In this document: in pieces, positions 32,941 to 43,276 of the stretch | How the letters are laid out: each line of letters opens with the position of its first letter | How positions within the stretch are numbered: the first letter of the stretch is position 1 | Assembly (NCBI GenBank): GCA_960531495.1 | Contig: OY482848.1 | Span: 35,746,817 to 35,810,816, forward strand | Direction of reading: 5' to 3' | DNA length: 64,000 bases | Origin: Zeus faber | Taxonomy: Eukaryota > Chordata > Actinopteri > Zeiformes > Zeidae | Notes under the pieces: generated by a model | What the model was told of the DNA's origin: nothing | Database searches by the model: none | The model's input: the letters and a program-made list of their open reading frames with translations, nothing else | Translations under genes and position numbers: made by a program

Positions 32941-35900
32941 CTGAGGAGAAAGAGAACGGACAGACACCATGAGACAAGGAAATGTCCATTCTGTCTTCTG
33001 TAGAGCTGAGTATCATTTAAAGAATGTATGCCCTGGTACCAATACTGATGCCTTGACCACAACACTAGTTCTTAAATGTTACGTTTACTTTTATAGACTT
33101 GAAATACTGAGTTAAAAGGTCCGACATGGATTTGAAATAGAAATGTCTTTTGCCTAACTTGAACAGATCTTGATGAATTCACTCTTATTGCTGAAAACCT
33201 TGAGTTTTGTTTCCATCTCTCCGACGCTGAAGACAGAACCTACAGAGGTGATGTTCAATGAGAATTTATGCAATTTGCTGGAGACTTTAAAAGTGCAAAC
33301 TTTCTATATCCAGCCCAGTTGTTGTGTCTGTCATCCCTACGTTATCTCTCTCCTACTGATGCAGATGAGAACACACCCATGACACCGGCTTGTAGAACTA
33401 ACCTCTCCTCTCTCTACTGGTTGGTTGGTCTCAGTGGCGGAGATCCTAGTTTTCCTCTTCCAGATCTTATTCCTTCTATGAAGAGACGGAAAAACAGTGA
33501 CACTATCAATAAAAAAAACATCTTTTATTGGACGACAGGAAATAGGAAGTGAGGTGTGGTCGATGCATCATTATTTGACCTTAACCACAGGCACAGGCAC
33601 AACGGTGCCCAAAAAATTGATCCCAGAATCCACCTCGCTGCGTTGATCACCCTTGTTGTCCCTAGAAATGGAGAGGGACGGATTCAGTTGGAGTTAATAA
33701 CATCAGATAACAGAAACATACAAGGACCGTTGATATTTGGACCGAGTTTGTATTTTATACCATTTCTGATGAGCGCAGAGCTGTAAATGTGAGCGATGGT
33801 CCGTTACCTGGACCAACCATCAACAGGAAGGTTGAATTGAGACGCCCCATGTCGTTGACTGCTTCACAGTAATACTTTCCACTGTGCTCAGATGTGATAT
33901 TAGAGATGGTGTAGCTCTGTCCTGATATTTGGAGTGAGTTTCGATCCTCCTTGTACCAGGTGAACTCAGCTGGAGGGTTGGCATCACTGCTGCAGCTCAG
34001 AGTCAGGGGGCTGCCCTCCTCCACCCAACCAGAGGGAATCGCTGTCACCGAGACGTCCCTGGGAGCATCTGATTAAAGAAGAGTTTCATTAAAGAGGAAA
34101 TACTTGTGTTGTTCCAAATATAATGATAAGGATGAAAGCAGCACGCAGCCTCAAAAGGTATTCACAGCACGCGACCGCCAAATACAGCGACCACCGAATA
34201 CAGCGACCACCGAAGACAGCCAGCGACCCATTTCGAGGAGCGTCAAGAAACTCTCACCAAGGATTCAGATGCAGAGTTAGTTTGCGCTTGTAACCTCTGT
34301 TGTTACCACACCACCAAATTACACTGAGTCAACTTAACTTTCTCTTTTCATTTTGCATTAAAACAACGAGTCATTTGACAGAGGACAGTACACAAGACGG
34401 AGAGAGTCCTTTCAGCAGAGCGGAGGTCCTGCTGGTTTCTGACAGAACAGGAGTAGCTCCCTGCATGGAGACTGCTGACTGGGTCCAGGACCAGCAGGTT
34501 GCTGTGGTACTCTGGCTGGGTCAGAGGTCGTCTGTTCTGGTACCAGATGTAGCTTGGGTTGTCAGCCAGAGGACATCTGGACCTGCATCTCAGTGTCACC
34601 CTCCCTCCCGCTGTTACCACGGCAACAGGAGACACCTTCACTCTCAGGCCTGAATGAGGACAGTAATAATTAGAATAATGGAGTAATGGATTCCTTACAT
34701 TACAAAAGTCATATTATTTAATATTCATATTATCGTATGAATCAACAGTACCTGTGACAGTCAGAGTTGTACCAGATAAACTACTTCCCCATTCAAAGTT
34801 TTCTGTTTTGAATTTGAAGCGATACTCTCCACTGTCCGTGTCTCTGAGGTCAGTGATTGTCAAAGTGGAGCGTCCTTCCTCTGCGACAGGGAACTCAACA
34901 CGACCTGTGTATTCAGAGTCACTCTGAAGATCCTCAGCTTCAAAGTAATTCTTCCATCTTTGGCTGCGGCCAGGATTAAACCAGAGTTGTGAGCTGACCA
35001 CCTCGTGACTTCTGTATGTGCAGGAAATGTTGACTGCTGAGCCCTCCAAGACACAGATATGTCGGTGGGTGTAAAACACTCGGTTGCAGCTCTGGCCATG
35101 GACACCTGAGAGGTAGAAGCATTTCACAAAGCAGCGTTACACCTGTAGTCTTCACAGCTGCCAGACAGTGGAGGTTGTAGTCTTTGTTGTAGTAACAGTT
35201 AGTAACAATGAGGCACAAAGTGTAGACAGCCATCATTGTCACAACATTTCTCTGAAGGGGTTTATTACACTGCTACTAACTAATGAATGAATACTGTTGT
35301 TACTATTTTAGTATTCCAAGATTAAGAGCCTCCGCTAGGAAAAAGTAATGCGCAGCAACATTGTTGCGCCAACATTGAAAACTATTTGCCTTTCAAAAAA
35401 CTATCTGCCCTGCATATGACAATCATATTAAATGTTAGTAATGTAAAGTTGAAAATTTACACCAATGTACGCATTCATCTCTACAAGTCTTCCATTGTAC
35501 TTTCTATGTAGCTTCACAAGATAGAGCTACTGGATAGTTTTAGATAGAGCATGTAGCGGGAGGGACAAGGGAAGTGAAACCAGTCGTTATCGGTAGTCAC
35601 TAACAGATCAGCGCACTGACAGTAGATTGCCGCTGTGGCCAATCACGATGGAATATACAACTTTATTGGGACGATGATTTCCATATATTATATGACTTGT
35701 ATTTGGAAGCTCTGGAAGATTACTTCACTTCAATGACTTAATGAGTTCAGGCCAGTGCCACTGACCTCACACGTCACGAAGACACTGGCTCTGCAGCACC
35801 TCTGGTTCAGGGTGAGGGACTTCCTGGACACCTTGCAGTTAAGGTACCAGGCCAACTTCTAAATGGATGTTGCCATCATCTGTCTACCTGCTGCACCAAC

Positions 35901-38704
35901 TGTACTTCCATCTGGAGCGGCCGAGAAGCTCAGTAAGTGCATTCTTTGATTTCTCTAGTGCTCTTACTTCGGTTCCGTCTTTTCTCTTGGCAGATAAGCT
36001 GATGGTGGTGCAGACAGACCACAACATGGTCTATCTGCTGGATCAGCAACGACCTTACAGGCAGGCCGCAGTACGTCTGTCTGCAGGGCAGCCGTATAGA
36101 TGTGGTGATGAGCAACACCAGTGCAGCCCAGGTAACTGTCCTGTCGCTGTTCCTGTTCACTTCTCCACCTCTGACTTCCACTTCAACTCCGGGACGTGCC
36201 ACCTCCACAAGTTCTCTGACGACTTCTCCATCCTCGGCTGCATCACAGCGTAAAACAAGGAGGAGAACAGAAGTCTGGTAAAGAGCTTGACATTTAAATT
36301 ACATGTGAGGATGTAGTGTTCATCCTCCTACTCTTATTCTGTACTTTATGCTTCCCCACTGAGCTGCGGCAACACCTGAATTTCCCCTGCGAGGAAATGA
36401 AGTCTGATCCTATGTTATGGTGCGAAAGCAACCACCTGCAGCTCAACATCAGCAGCTCCATTAAGACGAAGGAGCTGGTGGTGGACATCCAACGGAGCAG
36501 GAAGCCGATGTTCCCATTCGGGGCGAGGTGGTGGAGCGGGTGGACTCCATGGGTGTGCAGATCAACAATAAACTGGACTGGACCCTAACCCTCTACAGGA
36601 AAAGACAGTGCAGGCTCAAGTCAGGTTATTCAAGGCTGCAGGCTGCTGCACATGTTCTACCAGTCGGTGGTGGCCTGCACGCTCTTCTGTGCAGGGCGCG
36701 TGTGACGCAAATCAAGGCTGGTGATGCAAACCGGCTCAATAAGCTGGTGGGTTTGAACTGGACGGTTGGAGGTAGTGGTAGAGAGGTTGATGAGGATCAA
36801 CACCATCCTCTCATCCTCTCCATTGGCCTGTTTCCATTATGCGGTAGCGGCTCAACTCAACTCAACTCTATACTCAACTCTACTCGCTTTTGGTACCAGT
36901 TACTTCATTTCACAGAGCAGAAGCCCCTCAAGCGACGCTGCATTAAACTGCCATGGCGTCATCTTCAGCGCGACACACAGGAATGGAGGATATCAAAGGG
37001 GTGGCTTATGTGGGGCCGTGGGAGATGAGGATGCACCGTTATGCACCTCCACAGTGCATAACTGAACGCTTCGGGCGTTCTTCGGGAGCGCGCAGCGACG
37101 AGGCTCCGTTGAGGCTTTCTGTTGCTAATCTCAAAATAGCCGAAGTTGTTTGGTCTGAACAAGGCTTAGAATCGCCTCCAATGATCTGACCCTGTCTAAC
37201 AAGTTCCGCGAGACTGCGTTACACCAGACTTGTTCTACGGCACAACTTACAGACTAGAGAAGAGCGGAGACCCTCATGTCCTTCAACAGCACAGGCAACG
37301 CTGTCTTCAAGTTTGAAGGTGTCTCTGAAAATATTCTGTCCATTCCAAATATACTGTCCATTCCTAATGTGCTGTCCATTCTTGTACCAGATAAAAGTCG
37401 GATCATCAGGTAGATCACAGATGCTGTGACAATTCAGTTCTGTCCAGGGAGGAGACGTAGAGATCTCCTTCACTTGGAGATCTGGATGAACATTAGGCAC
37501 AAATGTCATGTGTCATAAAAATTAAAAATGAGACTAGGTTCTTGGATTTAGGGTTAGCTGGTAAGTCCTCCATTTAAAGCTTTACCTGTTACAGATAACG
37601 TGACTCCAGGTTCGCCAGTAAATATCCCTCCTGGTTGGTTTGTTTTGAACCTGAACTTGTACCGAGCGGAGTCACTCAGTCTCAGGTGTGTGAGTCTCAG
37701 GGTGCCTTGTTTGTTCATAATGTAGAAGTCAACGCGATCTGTGTAGTCTGGATCATCTCTCAGATCAGCAGCTTGGCCACGCTCTTCTCTCGTAAACCAC
37801 AGTGTTTCCTGCACCTCGGCGGAGACGCCATTCTCGCCTCTCGGGAGTTTAAAGCTGCAGTACATTTCCACAGTTGATCCTGTTAAAGTGCAGACGGTTC
37901 TGGGTGTGTAAGACATGTGCCCGTCATTACGACCCTGCACCACTGGAAAGAAAGTTAGAGTTATAAACACACTTCAATTAAAATGACAAAAAGTCAAAAG
38001 TAATTTGACATGAAAGAAAGGACAAGCTGCTGTGTGGAGTATAAATGGAAACTGTCAGCAGTGGTAGAAGTTTGTCCAATTTTACTGAAGTAAAAAGCAC
38101 AAATACCCTGAAACTATAATACTGTAGGAAAAGTCAAAGTACCAGATTGATATTTCTTCTTAGTATATATATATATATATATATAAATGTAATAAAAAAC
38201 TTAATAGATTTAAGTAACATGACTGTGTTAGAATTGTAGTAGAGCAAAAAGTATAGATATTTGCTTTGAAATATAGTGGAGTAAGAGTTAAGTCCCCAAA
38301 ATGTAATATCCTTAAGTAAGTACAGATATTTGAAAGAAGTACTATACGGTAACAAGGTACGTACACATGGATACTTTCCACTGCTGGAAACTGTAGTTAA
38401 AAGGCTGAAACGTGGGCCGTGAGACATTTGAGGCCAATATGAGATCTTCTAATTTTCTTTATCTGAAAAGGGATCTTTATAAAAAGCCAGATCAAACTTA
38501 ACTTAAACTTAAACTTAAAACTTAAGACTTAAAACGTAAACTTAACTTAAGACTTATTCAACTGTTAAATGTTTCTTGTGATGTGACGATATTTGAATTA
38601 CCTGATATAGACAGAAGGACGACAACACCAGCAAATATCTTTGTTTCTCTTGCTCTAAAAGCCATATCCGCTGCCCTCCACGCCGTCCTGCTCCTCGCAG
38701 ACAT
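32848..38704 (-). CDS. Receptor gene B: CD22/sialoadhesin-like transmembrane Ig receptor
   Basis: Coding exons in transcript order are 38704-38602 (signal), 37942-37586 (V), 37481-37251 (C2), 35105-34752 (V), 34649-34392 (C2), 34068-33808 (C2), 33661-33580 (transmembrane), 33475-33403 (juxtamembrane) and 32940-32848 (tail and stop). Phases agree at signal/V, last C2/transmembrane, transmembrane/tail and tail/tail joins. The expected protein is a single-pass surface receptor with five Ig domains in V-C2-V-C2-C2 order and a tail of about 54 residues. The tail has a YEN motif and no ITIM, so inhibitory signalling typical of CD22 is not supported by these exons. Extra or alternative tail exons may exist between 32941 and 33402 (one candidate near 33215-33242 breaks the frame). 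Other Ig receptor families are possible; CD22/sialoadhesin-like is the best guess. Confidence 0.7.
33403..33475 (-). CDS. Gene B exon: juxtamembrane cytoplasmic segment
   Basis: A 73-nt exon (acceptor TTCATAG, donor GAG/GTTAGT). It continues the transmembrane frame with a strongly basic RNKIWKRKTRIS stop-transfer segment, then ATETNQPVERGE. Confidence 0.65.
33580..33661 (-). CDS. Gene B exon: transmembrane segment
   Basis: An 82-nt exon between TTTCTAG and AAG/GTCAAA. In the frame set by the preceding Ig exon it encodes TTRVINAAR and then the hydrophobic WILGSIFWAPLCLCLWL. Both splice phases match their neighbours, which makes chance unlikely although the exon is short. Confidence 0.65.
33808..34068 (-). 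CDS. Gene B exon: membrane-proximal Ig C2 domain (apparent hybrid)
   Basis: A 261-nt exon. The first half (AIPSGWVEEGSPLTLSC) is that of the gene A exon at 15222-15479. The second half (SGQSYTISNITSEHSGKYYC, then LLMVGPG) is that of the gene A exon at 4440-4700. Acceptor AATCAG and donor GGTCCAG/GTAACG are intact. Confidence 0.8.
34392..34649 (-). CDS. Gene B exon: Ig C2 domain 2
   Basis: Nearly the same as the gene A exon at 15801-16058; the visible protein change is K for D close to the start (KVSPVAV versus DVSPVAV). Two cysteines and the core tryptophan are present. Confidence 0.8.
34752..35105 (-). CDS. Gene B exon: second Ig V-type domain
   Basis: A 354-nt exon matching the gene A exon 16161-16514 in length and almost all residues. 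Changes lie in the opening (GVHGQSC) and in the loop after the tryptophan (RSQRWKNYFEAEDL versus CSLRWKKYSQAEDL). The F strand also reads YRFKF. Confidence 0.8.
35106..35780. other. Gene B intron, no feature recognised
   Basis: Continues the gene A/B similarity for roughly 90 bp, then becomes unique AT-rich sequence. A frame opening MMAVYTLCLIVTN upstream of the V exon was considered as a leader and rejected because the implied intron is only about 37 bp. Confidence 0.35.
35790..36820 (+). mobile_element. LINE reverse-transcriptase relic (Rex1/CR1-like)
   Basis: Plus-strand frames in order show FHLERPRSSVSAFFDFSSAL, DFHFNSGTCHLHKFSDDFSI (catalytic-motif region; the FSDD box is present), WCESNHLQLNISSSIKTKEL, then VERVDSMGVQINNKLDWT and LYRKRQCRLKSGYSRLQ. 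The frames change several times, so it is inactive. It lies in the large intron of gene B, on the opposite strand. Confidence 0.8.
36821..37250. other. Gene B intron, possible MITE edge
   Basis: A GGCCTGTTTCCATTATGCGG motif with CAACTCAACTC repeats at 36828-36880 resembles a fish MITE terminus, but the other end was not found. Confidence 0.3.
37251..37481 (-). CDS. Gene B exon: Ig C2 domain 1
   Basis: A 231-nt exon (acceptor CATCCAG, donor TCT/GTAAGT). It carries TELNCHSICDLPDDPTFIWY and EDSVACAVEGHEGLRSS. A duplicated NGQ(Y/H)I motif (HIRNGQYIWNGQNI) lengthens the C-D region compared with gene A, apparently by an internal 18-bp expansion. Confidence 0.75.
37586..37942 (-). CDS. Gene B exon: first Ig V-type domain
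   Basis: A 357-nt exon (acceptor TTTCCAG, donor ACAG/GTAAAG). It reads VVQGRNDGHMSYTPRTVCTL, VQETLWFTREERGQAADLRD, TLRLTHLRLSDSARYKFRFK and GVTLSVTG. The F-strand arginine (YKFRF) is kept. It differs from the gene A copy far more than the second V domains differ from each other. Confidence 0.8.
38056..38386. mobile_element. hAT-type MITE with 8-bp target duplication
   Basis: CAGCAGTGGTAGAAG at 38056 is the reverse complement, with few changes, of the right end CTTTCCACTGCTG at 38386. Both sides carry the direct duplication GAAACTGT (38048-38055 and 38387-38394). An 8-bp duplication and CAG-type ends are the hAT signature. It contains a (TA)n tract and no coding frame. It lies in the first intron of gene B. 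Confidence 0.9.
38602..38704 (-). CDS. Gene B exon: signal peptide
   Basis: From the ATG at 38704: MSARSRTAWRAADMAFRARE; a second in-frame ATG at 38665 gives MAFRARETK then hydrophobic IFAGVVVLLSIS. Donor TCAG/GTAATT in phase 1 joins to VVQG of the V exon, where cleavage is plausible. The inner start makes the more typical signal peptide. Confidence 0.7.
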
Positions 38705-39050
38705 TTTAACACACATCGCACATCAGGTGGTGAAAATGGACACTAGCAAAAAAAAAATTCCAGCTTGTCATTCAAAATAGTGCTGTTGTTATTGAATTGA
38801 AATAAAGTCATAGATCTCGCTATTAACCCTGCTGACATGGATTCTTACCTTGTAACCTCGGAGACGGGAAGAGGGCTCTGGTGTGATATCAGTGGTTCAC
38901 GCAGCTCAGTTCAATCAGATGAGCGCTTCCTTCCTCTTTAATCGTTAGGAGCAAGACAACACATCCACTCGCCTCGCAAATACCTTTTGAAGGCTGCTGT
39001 GTTCTCACCTCAGCCATGAGGTACATTCTACGCATCTTGGTATAAAATGT
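38705..39050. other. Putative promoter side of gene B
   Basis: Lies just upstream of the signal exon. No TATA box or clear control element was identified with confidence. Confidence 0.3.
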
Positions 39051-39480
39051 GTGCATTGCACTGCTGCCTCACAGCAAGAAGGTCCTGGGTTTGATTCCCG
39101 CCTGGGGCGCTGTTGGCACCGTGCTCCGGTGGGTTATCTCCCAAACAGGAGCCTTTCTGTGTGGAGTTTGCATGTTCTCCCCGTGCTCACATGGGGTTTC
39201 CTCCACCTCACGTCAGTAAGGACCTCCACCAAAAACATGCTCCCATCATGGTCTGACCAGCGATGGACACTTATCACCTGGTCCCCGGGCGCGTCCACGT
39301 ACGCTGCCCACTGCTCCTGGCTGTGCCCCCGGAGGAAGGACAAGCCAGGATGGTTCAATGCAGAGGAGCCATTTCACCAGCACCATCAAAGCATGTGCAT
39401 GTGTGTGTGTGTGTGTGCAAGCATGTGTTGTAGTGTGGTGTGTTGCGTGATGAATAAAGACTGTTTCTGTTACTGTTTCT
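39051..39480 (+). mobile_element. Composite tRNA-headed fish SINE
   Basis: The head has GGTTTGATTCCCGCCTGGGG (B box-like) and GGAGTTTGCATGTTCTCCCC. The body has TGCCCACTGCTCCTGGCTGT and GGTTCAATGCAGAGGAGCCA, with a (TG)n expansion and GATGAATAAAGACTG at the end. The succession is that of a common fish SINE whose tail is shared with a LINE. Boundaries are approximate. Confidence 0.65.
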
Positions 39481-39689
39481 CCGTTCTCCTTCACATTCTT
39501 AGCTTGTTTCGGTTCGGTGAAGATAGACTCAAGCTCCCCCTAGAGGTCGAAAACCGCACATTGTTACTTTAAAACCACACGGCGTCATAACTCCAGTCCT
39601 GGCAAGACGAAGCACATGGTGTCATAAGGTCTGTGGGAAGTAATAAATGCCTGTGATAGTTTGTATTGATATTCATTTAAATGTGATGC

Positions 39690-39960
39690 AAAATAATAAT
39701 AATAATATAATAATAATAATAATAATAATAATATAATAACATGTAACAGGCAGGTATACACGGGGTCCATTATCAACACCAATTACAAATTTTCGAGTTC
39801 CAGTGGAACGCAGCTCGTACTCTCATCTTTTCATCAGCATTACGTCTAAAACGAGTTACATTTTCAGAGTTTCCAATGAACACAGCATCGAGTAACGTAA
39901 TGACGCGGTAACTCAAGTTTTCCGAGTCCTGGTGACACGCAGAATTACTAATACAAAGAT
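39690..39960 (-). repeat. ATT-tailed repeat family, copy 4 (minus)
   Basis: On the minus strand AATGGACCCCGTGTATACCT leads to TGCCTGTTACATG and an (ATT)n/TATTA tract (plus 39690-39733). Further repeat body likely extends to about 39960. Confidence 0.55.
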
Positions 39961-40017
39961 GCACTTGTTGCGTGCTATGACTTTATCCAAAAAATGTATC
40001 CCTACGGGATGGACCCC

Positions 40018-40018
<1 letters not shown>

Positions 40019-40066
<48 letters not shown>

Positions 40067-40165
40067 TTAATAAATATAGCTGGAGGCAACAATATACAGG
40101 GTCCAGCTTATTCGTTTTAGGTACTGTAAGTATTACAGTTTTCATGTTTTAACGTATAAACATCA
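40019..40165 (-). repeat. ATT-tailed repeat family, copy 5 (minus)
   Basis: The reverse complement reads AAAACTGTAATACTTACAGT, then ACCTAAAACGAATAAGCTGG, ACCCTGTATATTGTTGCC and an (ATT)n tract at plus 40019-40068. It is the closest match to copy 2. Confidence 0.7.
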
Positions 40166-40419
40166 AATATCGTGGAGTTACATCACGTAGTTACGTCCAC
40201 AGAATATGTATTTTTTAAATTTCTGAACGACCTTCAGACTGACCTGCACATACTGTATAAACATCACATAATTACGTCCATGTCATTTCATGAATCCAAC
40301 GTTCATGGCATGGTGTATGAAGCAGTTCCATTTCAACCAGACGTCAAACATTGATTTTAATTTGTGATAATGACATTAGTGAATGAGAAAGGTCAGTTCT
40401 AAATAATTGTTCCAAATAG

Positions 40420-40505
40420 CTGAGTTCAAGTTCAAGTTCAAGTTCAAGAGATTATTTGTCACATACATATACATACGGTCGTACATAGATGCAGTGAAAT
40501 GTCAT
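40420..40505 (+). repeat. 94-bp TTCAAG/TTATTTGTCACATACAT family copy
   Basis: Four TTCAAG hexamers, then ATTATTTGTCACATACATAT and GATGCAGTGAAATGTCAT. Same family as 13271-13364. Confidence 0.75.
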
Positions 40506-40509
40506 CCCA

Positions 40510-41640
40510 ATAAGCTTTTAGTTTTGATATTGTTTGTAATTTCAAAGTAGATACATTTGTAAATTAGCACAAAAAAATGACAAAACAAGTCAGATAATTG
40601 TTTTACTAAACAGTTAGACAACAGTTAACAAAATAATTAAAGAAATATATATTTTATAGACATATTATAAAGATAGATACATTTATAAAGATCACATGTC
40701 AAATAAACAATAAATGTTATTAAGGTGGCAATCCTAATACAATAAAATAAATGAAAAATAGACAAATTGTATGAAATTGTCAAAGTAAACAGTGTTTATC
40801 AGCATTGTATATGTATATGTCTTTTTTTTTTAACTAAAGAAAACAATCTTTAGGAAGTGAATTTTTATAACGACAGCGTGATGTTTTTCATGTGTCTGGT
40901 ATATAAGCTAAGACATCTTAACAACGGTGAATAAAGAAATAATTCACCTTGATTTTCCTTTTTTTTATCGTTTTCTGCAGCGGTCGGTGTATCTGACACG
41001 GATGGAGCCTCCTGTGATAAAGTGACGTTGGGTGGTGTAGACGTTTGTCGTCTCGTCGGTCATTGTATTGGGCCAGGTGAAGGTGCAGGACAGACATTGT
41101 TATAGTTTCCGTTACAGTGTGGAGAGGGCGTGGCCGTCGTCAGCAAGGGCGACACCTTCCTGGCTTGGTCCAACACTCGATGCGAACGTGTTTGTTTGTC
41201 AAACGAGTGGATGTTATGAGGCCGCTGCTCAAAACAGCTCAGAGCTGGTACTGTCAGATTCATCGGCTAGGGTTACATCATTTGAATTTCAATTCATTTC
41301 ATCTTCAGTGGTCTCCATAATATTTGAAGTATTCATACATTTTTGTTCTTTTTTTTGTCATTTGCAGTGAATATGAAATTATAATTTGCTCGTTGTGGTT
41401 CTTCGTGACACACATTGTATTTATTTTCAGTATCTTCACCGTTTCTGAGGGGTTTGTTTTTTTACGTCTTAATTTTCTAAAATATTTTCACGATTGACAG
41501 TGAATGGGTGAGTTTATTTATTGACAAGCTCGTTAGTTGCAGCGCGCTTCTCATGGAATTCATGTCTTTCGTCTTCTTTTTTTTTCGTTTTTTTCCCGGC
41601 GGCCGTTTCGCAATTTTCACTGACTTGGTGCTGTCGTCGT
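40510..41640. other. AT-rich intergenic DNA, no supported gene
   Basis: Open frames here overlap on both strands and show no domain. Confidence 0.3.
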
Positions 41641-41643
41641 GCG

Positions 41644-42105
41644 TCAATAATTATCTGTTTGTGGTCCAGCGATTTCAAATGCTGGTTGAGTTTGACGGGA
41701 TGAATTATCGCTACGACAGAGGTGGCGACAGGCACGTCCGGTGCTGTTGTAGTAAGCCACAGAACTAGTCGGTGAGTCGTACTCTTTCAGACCTGTTGGG
41801 ATCCTTGCGTGGGAAGCAACCTTTGCATACCACCGCCCCCTTTTTGATAATTGCACGTGTACGACAGGAAGTAGTTAATAAACATGCATCGTGATTATTG
41901 AACTGTGACTTCTCAAGGGTTCTGTCAATTGGCACGGCGATGTTAAAAGCGGAGTCATAGTGGTCGACACCAACGCAGCCAGTAAACGGATCTGCATGTT
42001 ATTTGGAATGTTGTATGAAACATCATTTGTCTCGTTGGCAATTCTGTAATTACAATACAATCTATTCCCGGCAACATTATCATTTATTCCACCAGACTTT
42101 TTCAT
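41644..42105 (-). pseudogene. Second copy of the protease-like transposon relic
   Basis: The minus strand carries GNRLYCNYRIANETNDVSYN, SYNIPNNMQIRLLAALVSTT and LKEYDSPTSSVAYYNSTGRA, paralleling the sequence around 30930-31330 on the plus strand (RLYCNYRI, SYNIPN, SSCVAYYNNTE). It is more decayed. The opposite orientation to copy 1, with ATT-tailed repeats nearby, suggests two insertions of one family. Confidence 0.6.
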
Positions 42106-42109
42106 ATCC

Positions 42110-43270
42110 TGATAAAGATTATTCCCTTTAGTGAAAACGCCTTCTGGGGTGTTGTTGTGTCCATGTGAAACATTCTGAATCTTGTTTTAAAGAAGTGCTG
42201 TTAAACTCACAGCTGCACATTGTTTATTTCTGGAGTCTTCAAGTTGTAAATCATCCTGGTGAAATGAGCCTCTTTACATTCATACATTTGGGCAGTAAAC
42301 ACTTACATCGAAAGTTTTTCCATTAGCCTCTTTTTCACAGTATTTTTCCTCTGTATTTTTTTTTTATATATTGTGACCGACCTTGACGACTGGATTTTTG
42401 GACAGTGGCTTCTTTATTGTCTTAGATTTTTGGCTTTTTTTTTTTTAGCATCTGTAAGAATAACAGAAATAACTTTTGTATTTACTTTTCATAACAATAA
42501 CAAAAGATACATTTGATTAAAAAATATATGAATACATGTTATTTGTAATTACTACTTTTTGTACTTTTTATGTTAGTAATGTACAATTGTACAATTCAGT
42601 TTAATAGTTATAGATTTAATGCTTGTCTATATTGTAATGCAGGTGACATTTATGTAATTTTAAAATTAATGAGCAATTAGAATTTTAATGAAGATCTTGT
42701 CATTGTTATAACTTACTTTGCTGCATTGTAGTACAACCGGAGTCTCTGTGACGGTAGATGCTGTTGCGTCCCATATACGTAGATTATGACGTATTCATGC
42801 CGATTTACGATTGTATTCCAATTTACATCATTTTTTTGTAAAGTTTACTCGATTTTTTTTTCCTTGGATTATCTTTTCAGTAAGCTACGTTTCCATCAAA
42901 TACGAACAACGTGGTTGTATTTCTGTGAGTAATCAGCCTTGCACGGCTTCTATTTTTCCGACGCCATGCCGGATCTTGAACACATCGCTCAATCGCACAT
43001 TTCAGTGTTTTTTTCCAGGGGCGCGATGACAAATCTTTAAGTTTTACTTTTTATCCTTTTCATCATTAATCCGATGCCGAGTAACGTGGACCAGGTATTT
43101 CAAATACCAGTCTGTCAGGTCTGCTGCCATCTACAGGTAAGAAGAGATATAAATACACATGTTAATCCATAGTTTGGTGACGTCTGAACACTACAGAGTG
43201 ACCGAGTCCACACCGCACACTGGACACGGTCCAACTGGACCTTCTCAATCACAACCTGTGCATTTATCGT
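42110..43270. other. AT-rich intergenic DNA, no supported gene
   Basis: Nothing recognised other than poly-T runs. Confidence 0.3.
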
Positions 43271-43276
43271 ATATAT

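Noticed and set aside
33215..33242. A 28-nt tail exon of gene B (RRRDGNKTQ)
   Set aside because: Splice signals look fair but joining it would shift the last exon out of frame; skipping it keeps phase.
34976..35242. Leader exon MMAVYTLCLIVTN directly before the second V exon of gene B
   Set aside because: Phases would fit, but the intron would be only about 37 bp, shorter than fish spliceosomal introns, and the copy in gene A has a different start. Kept as an unlikely alternative.
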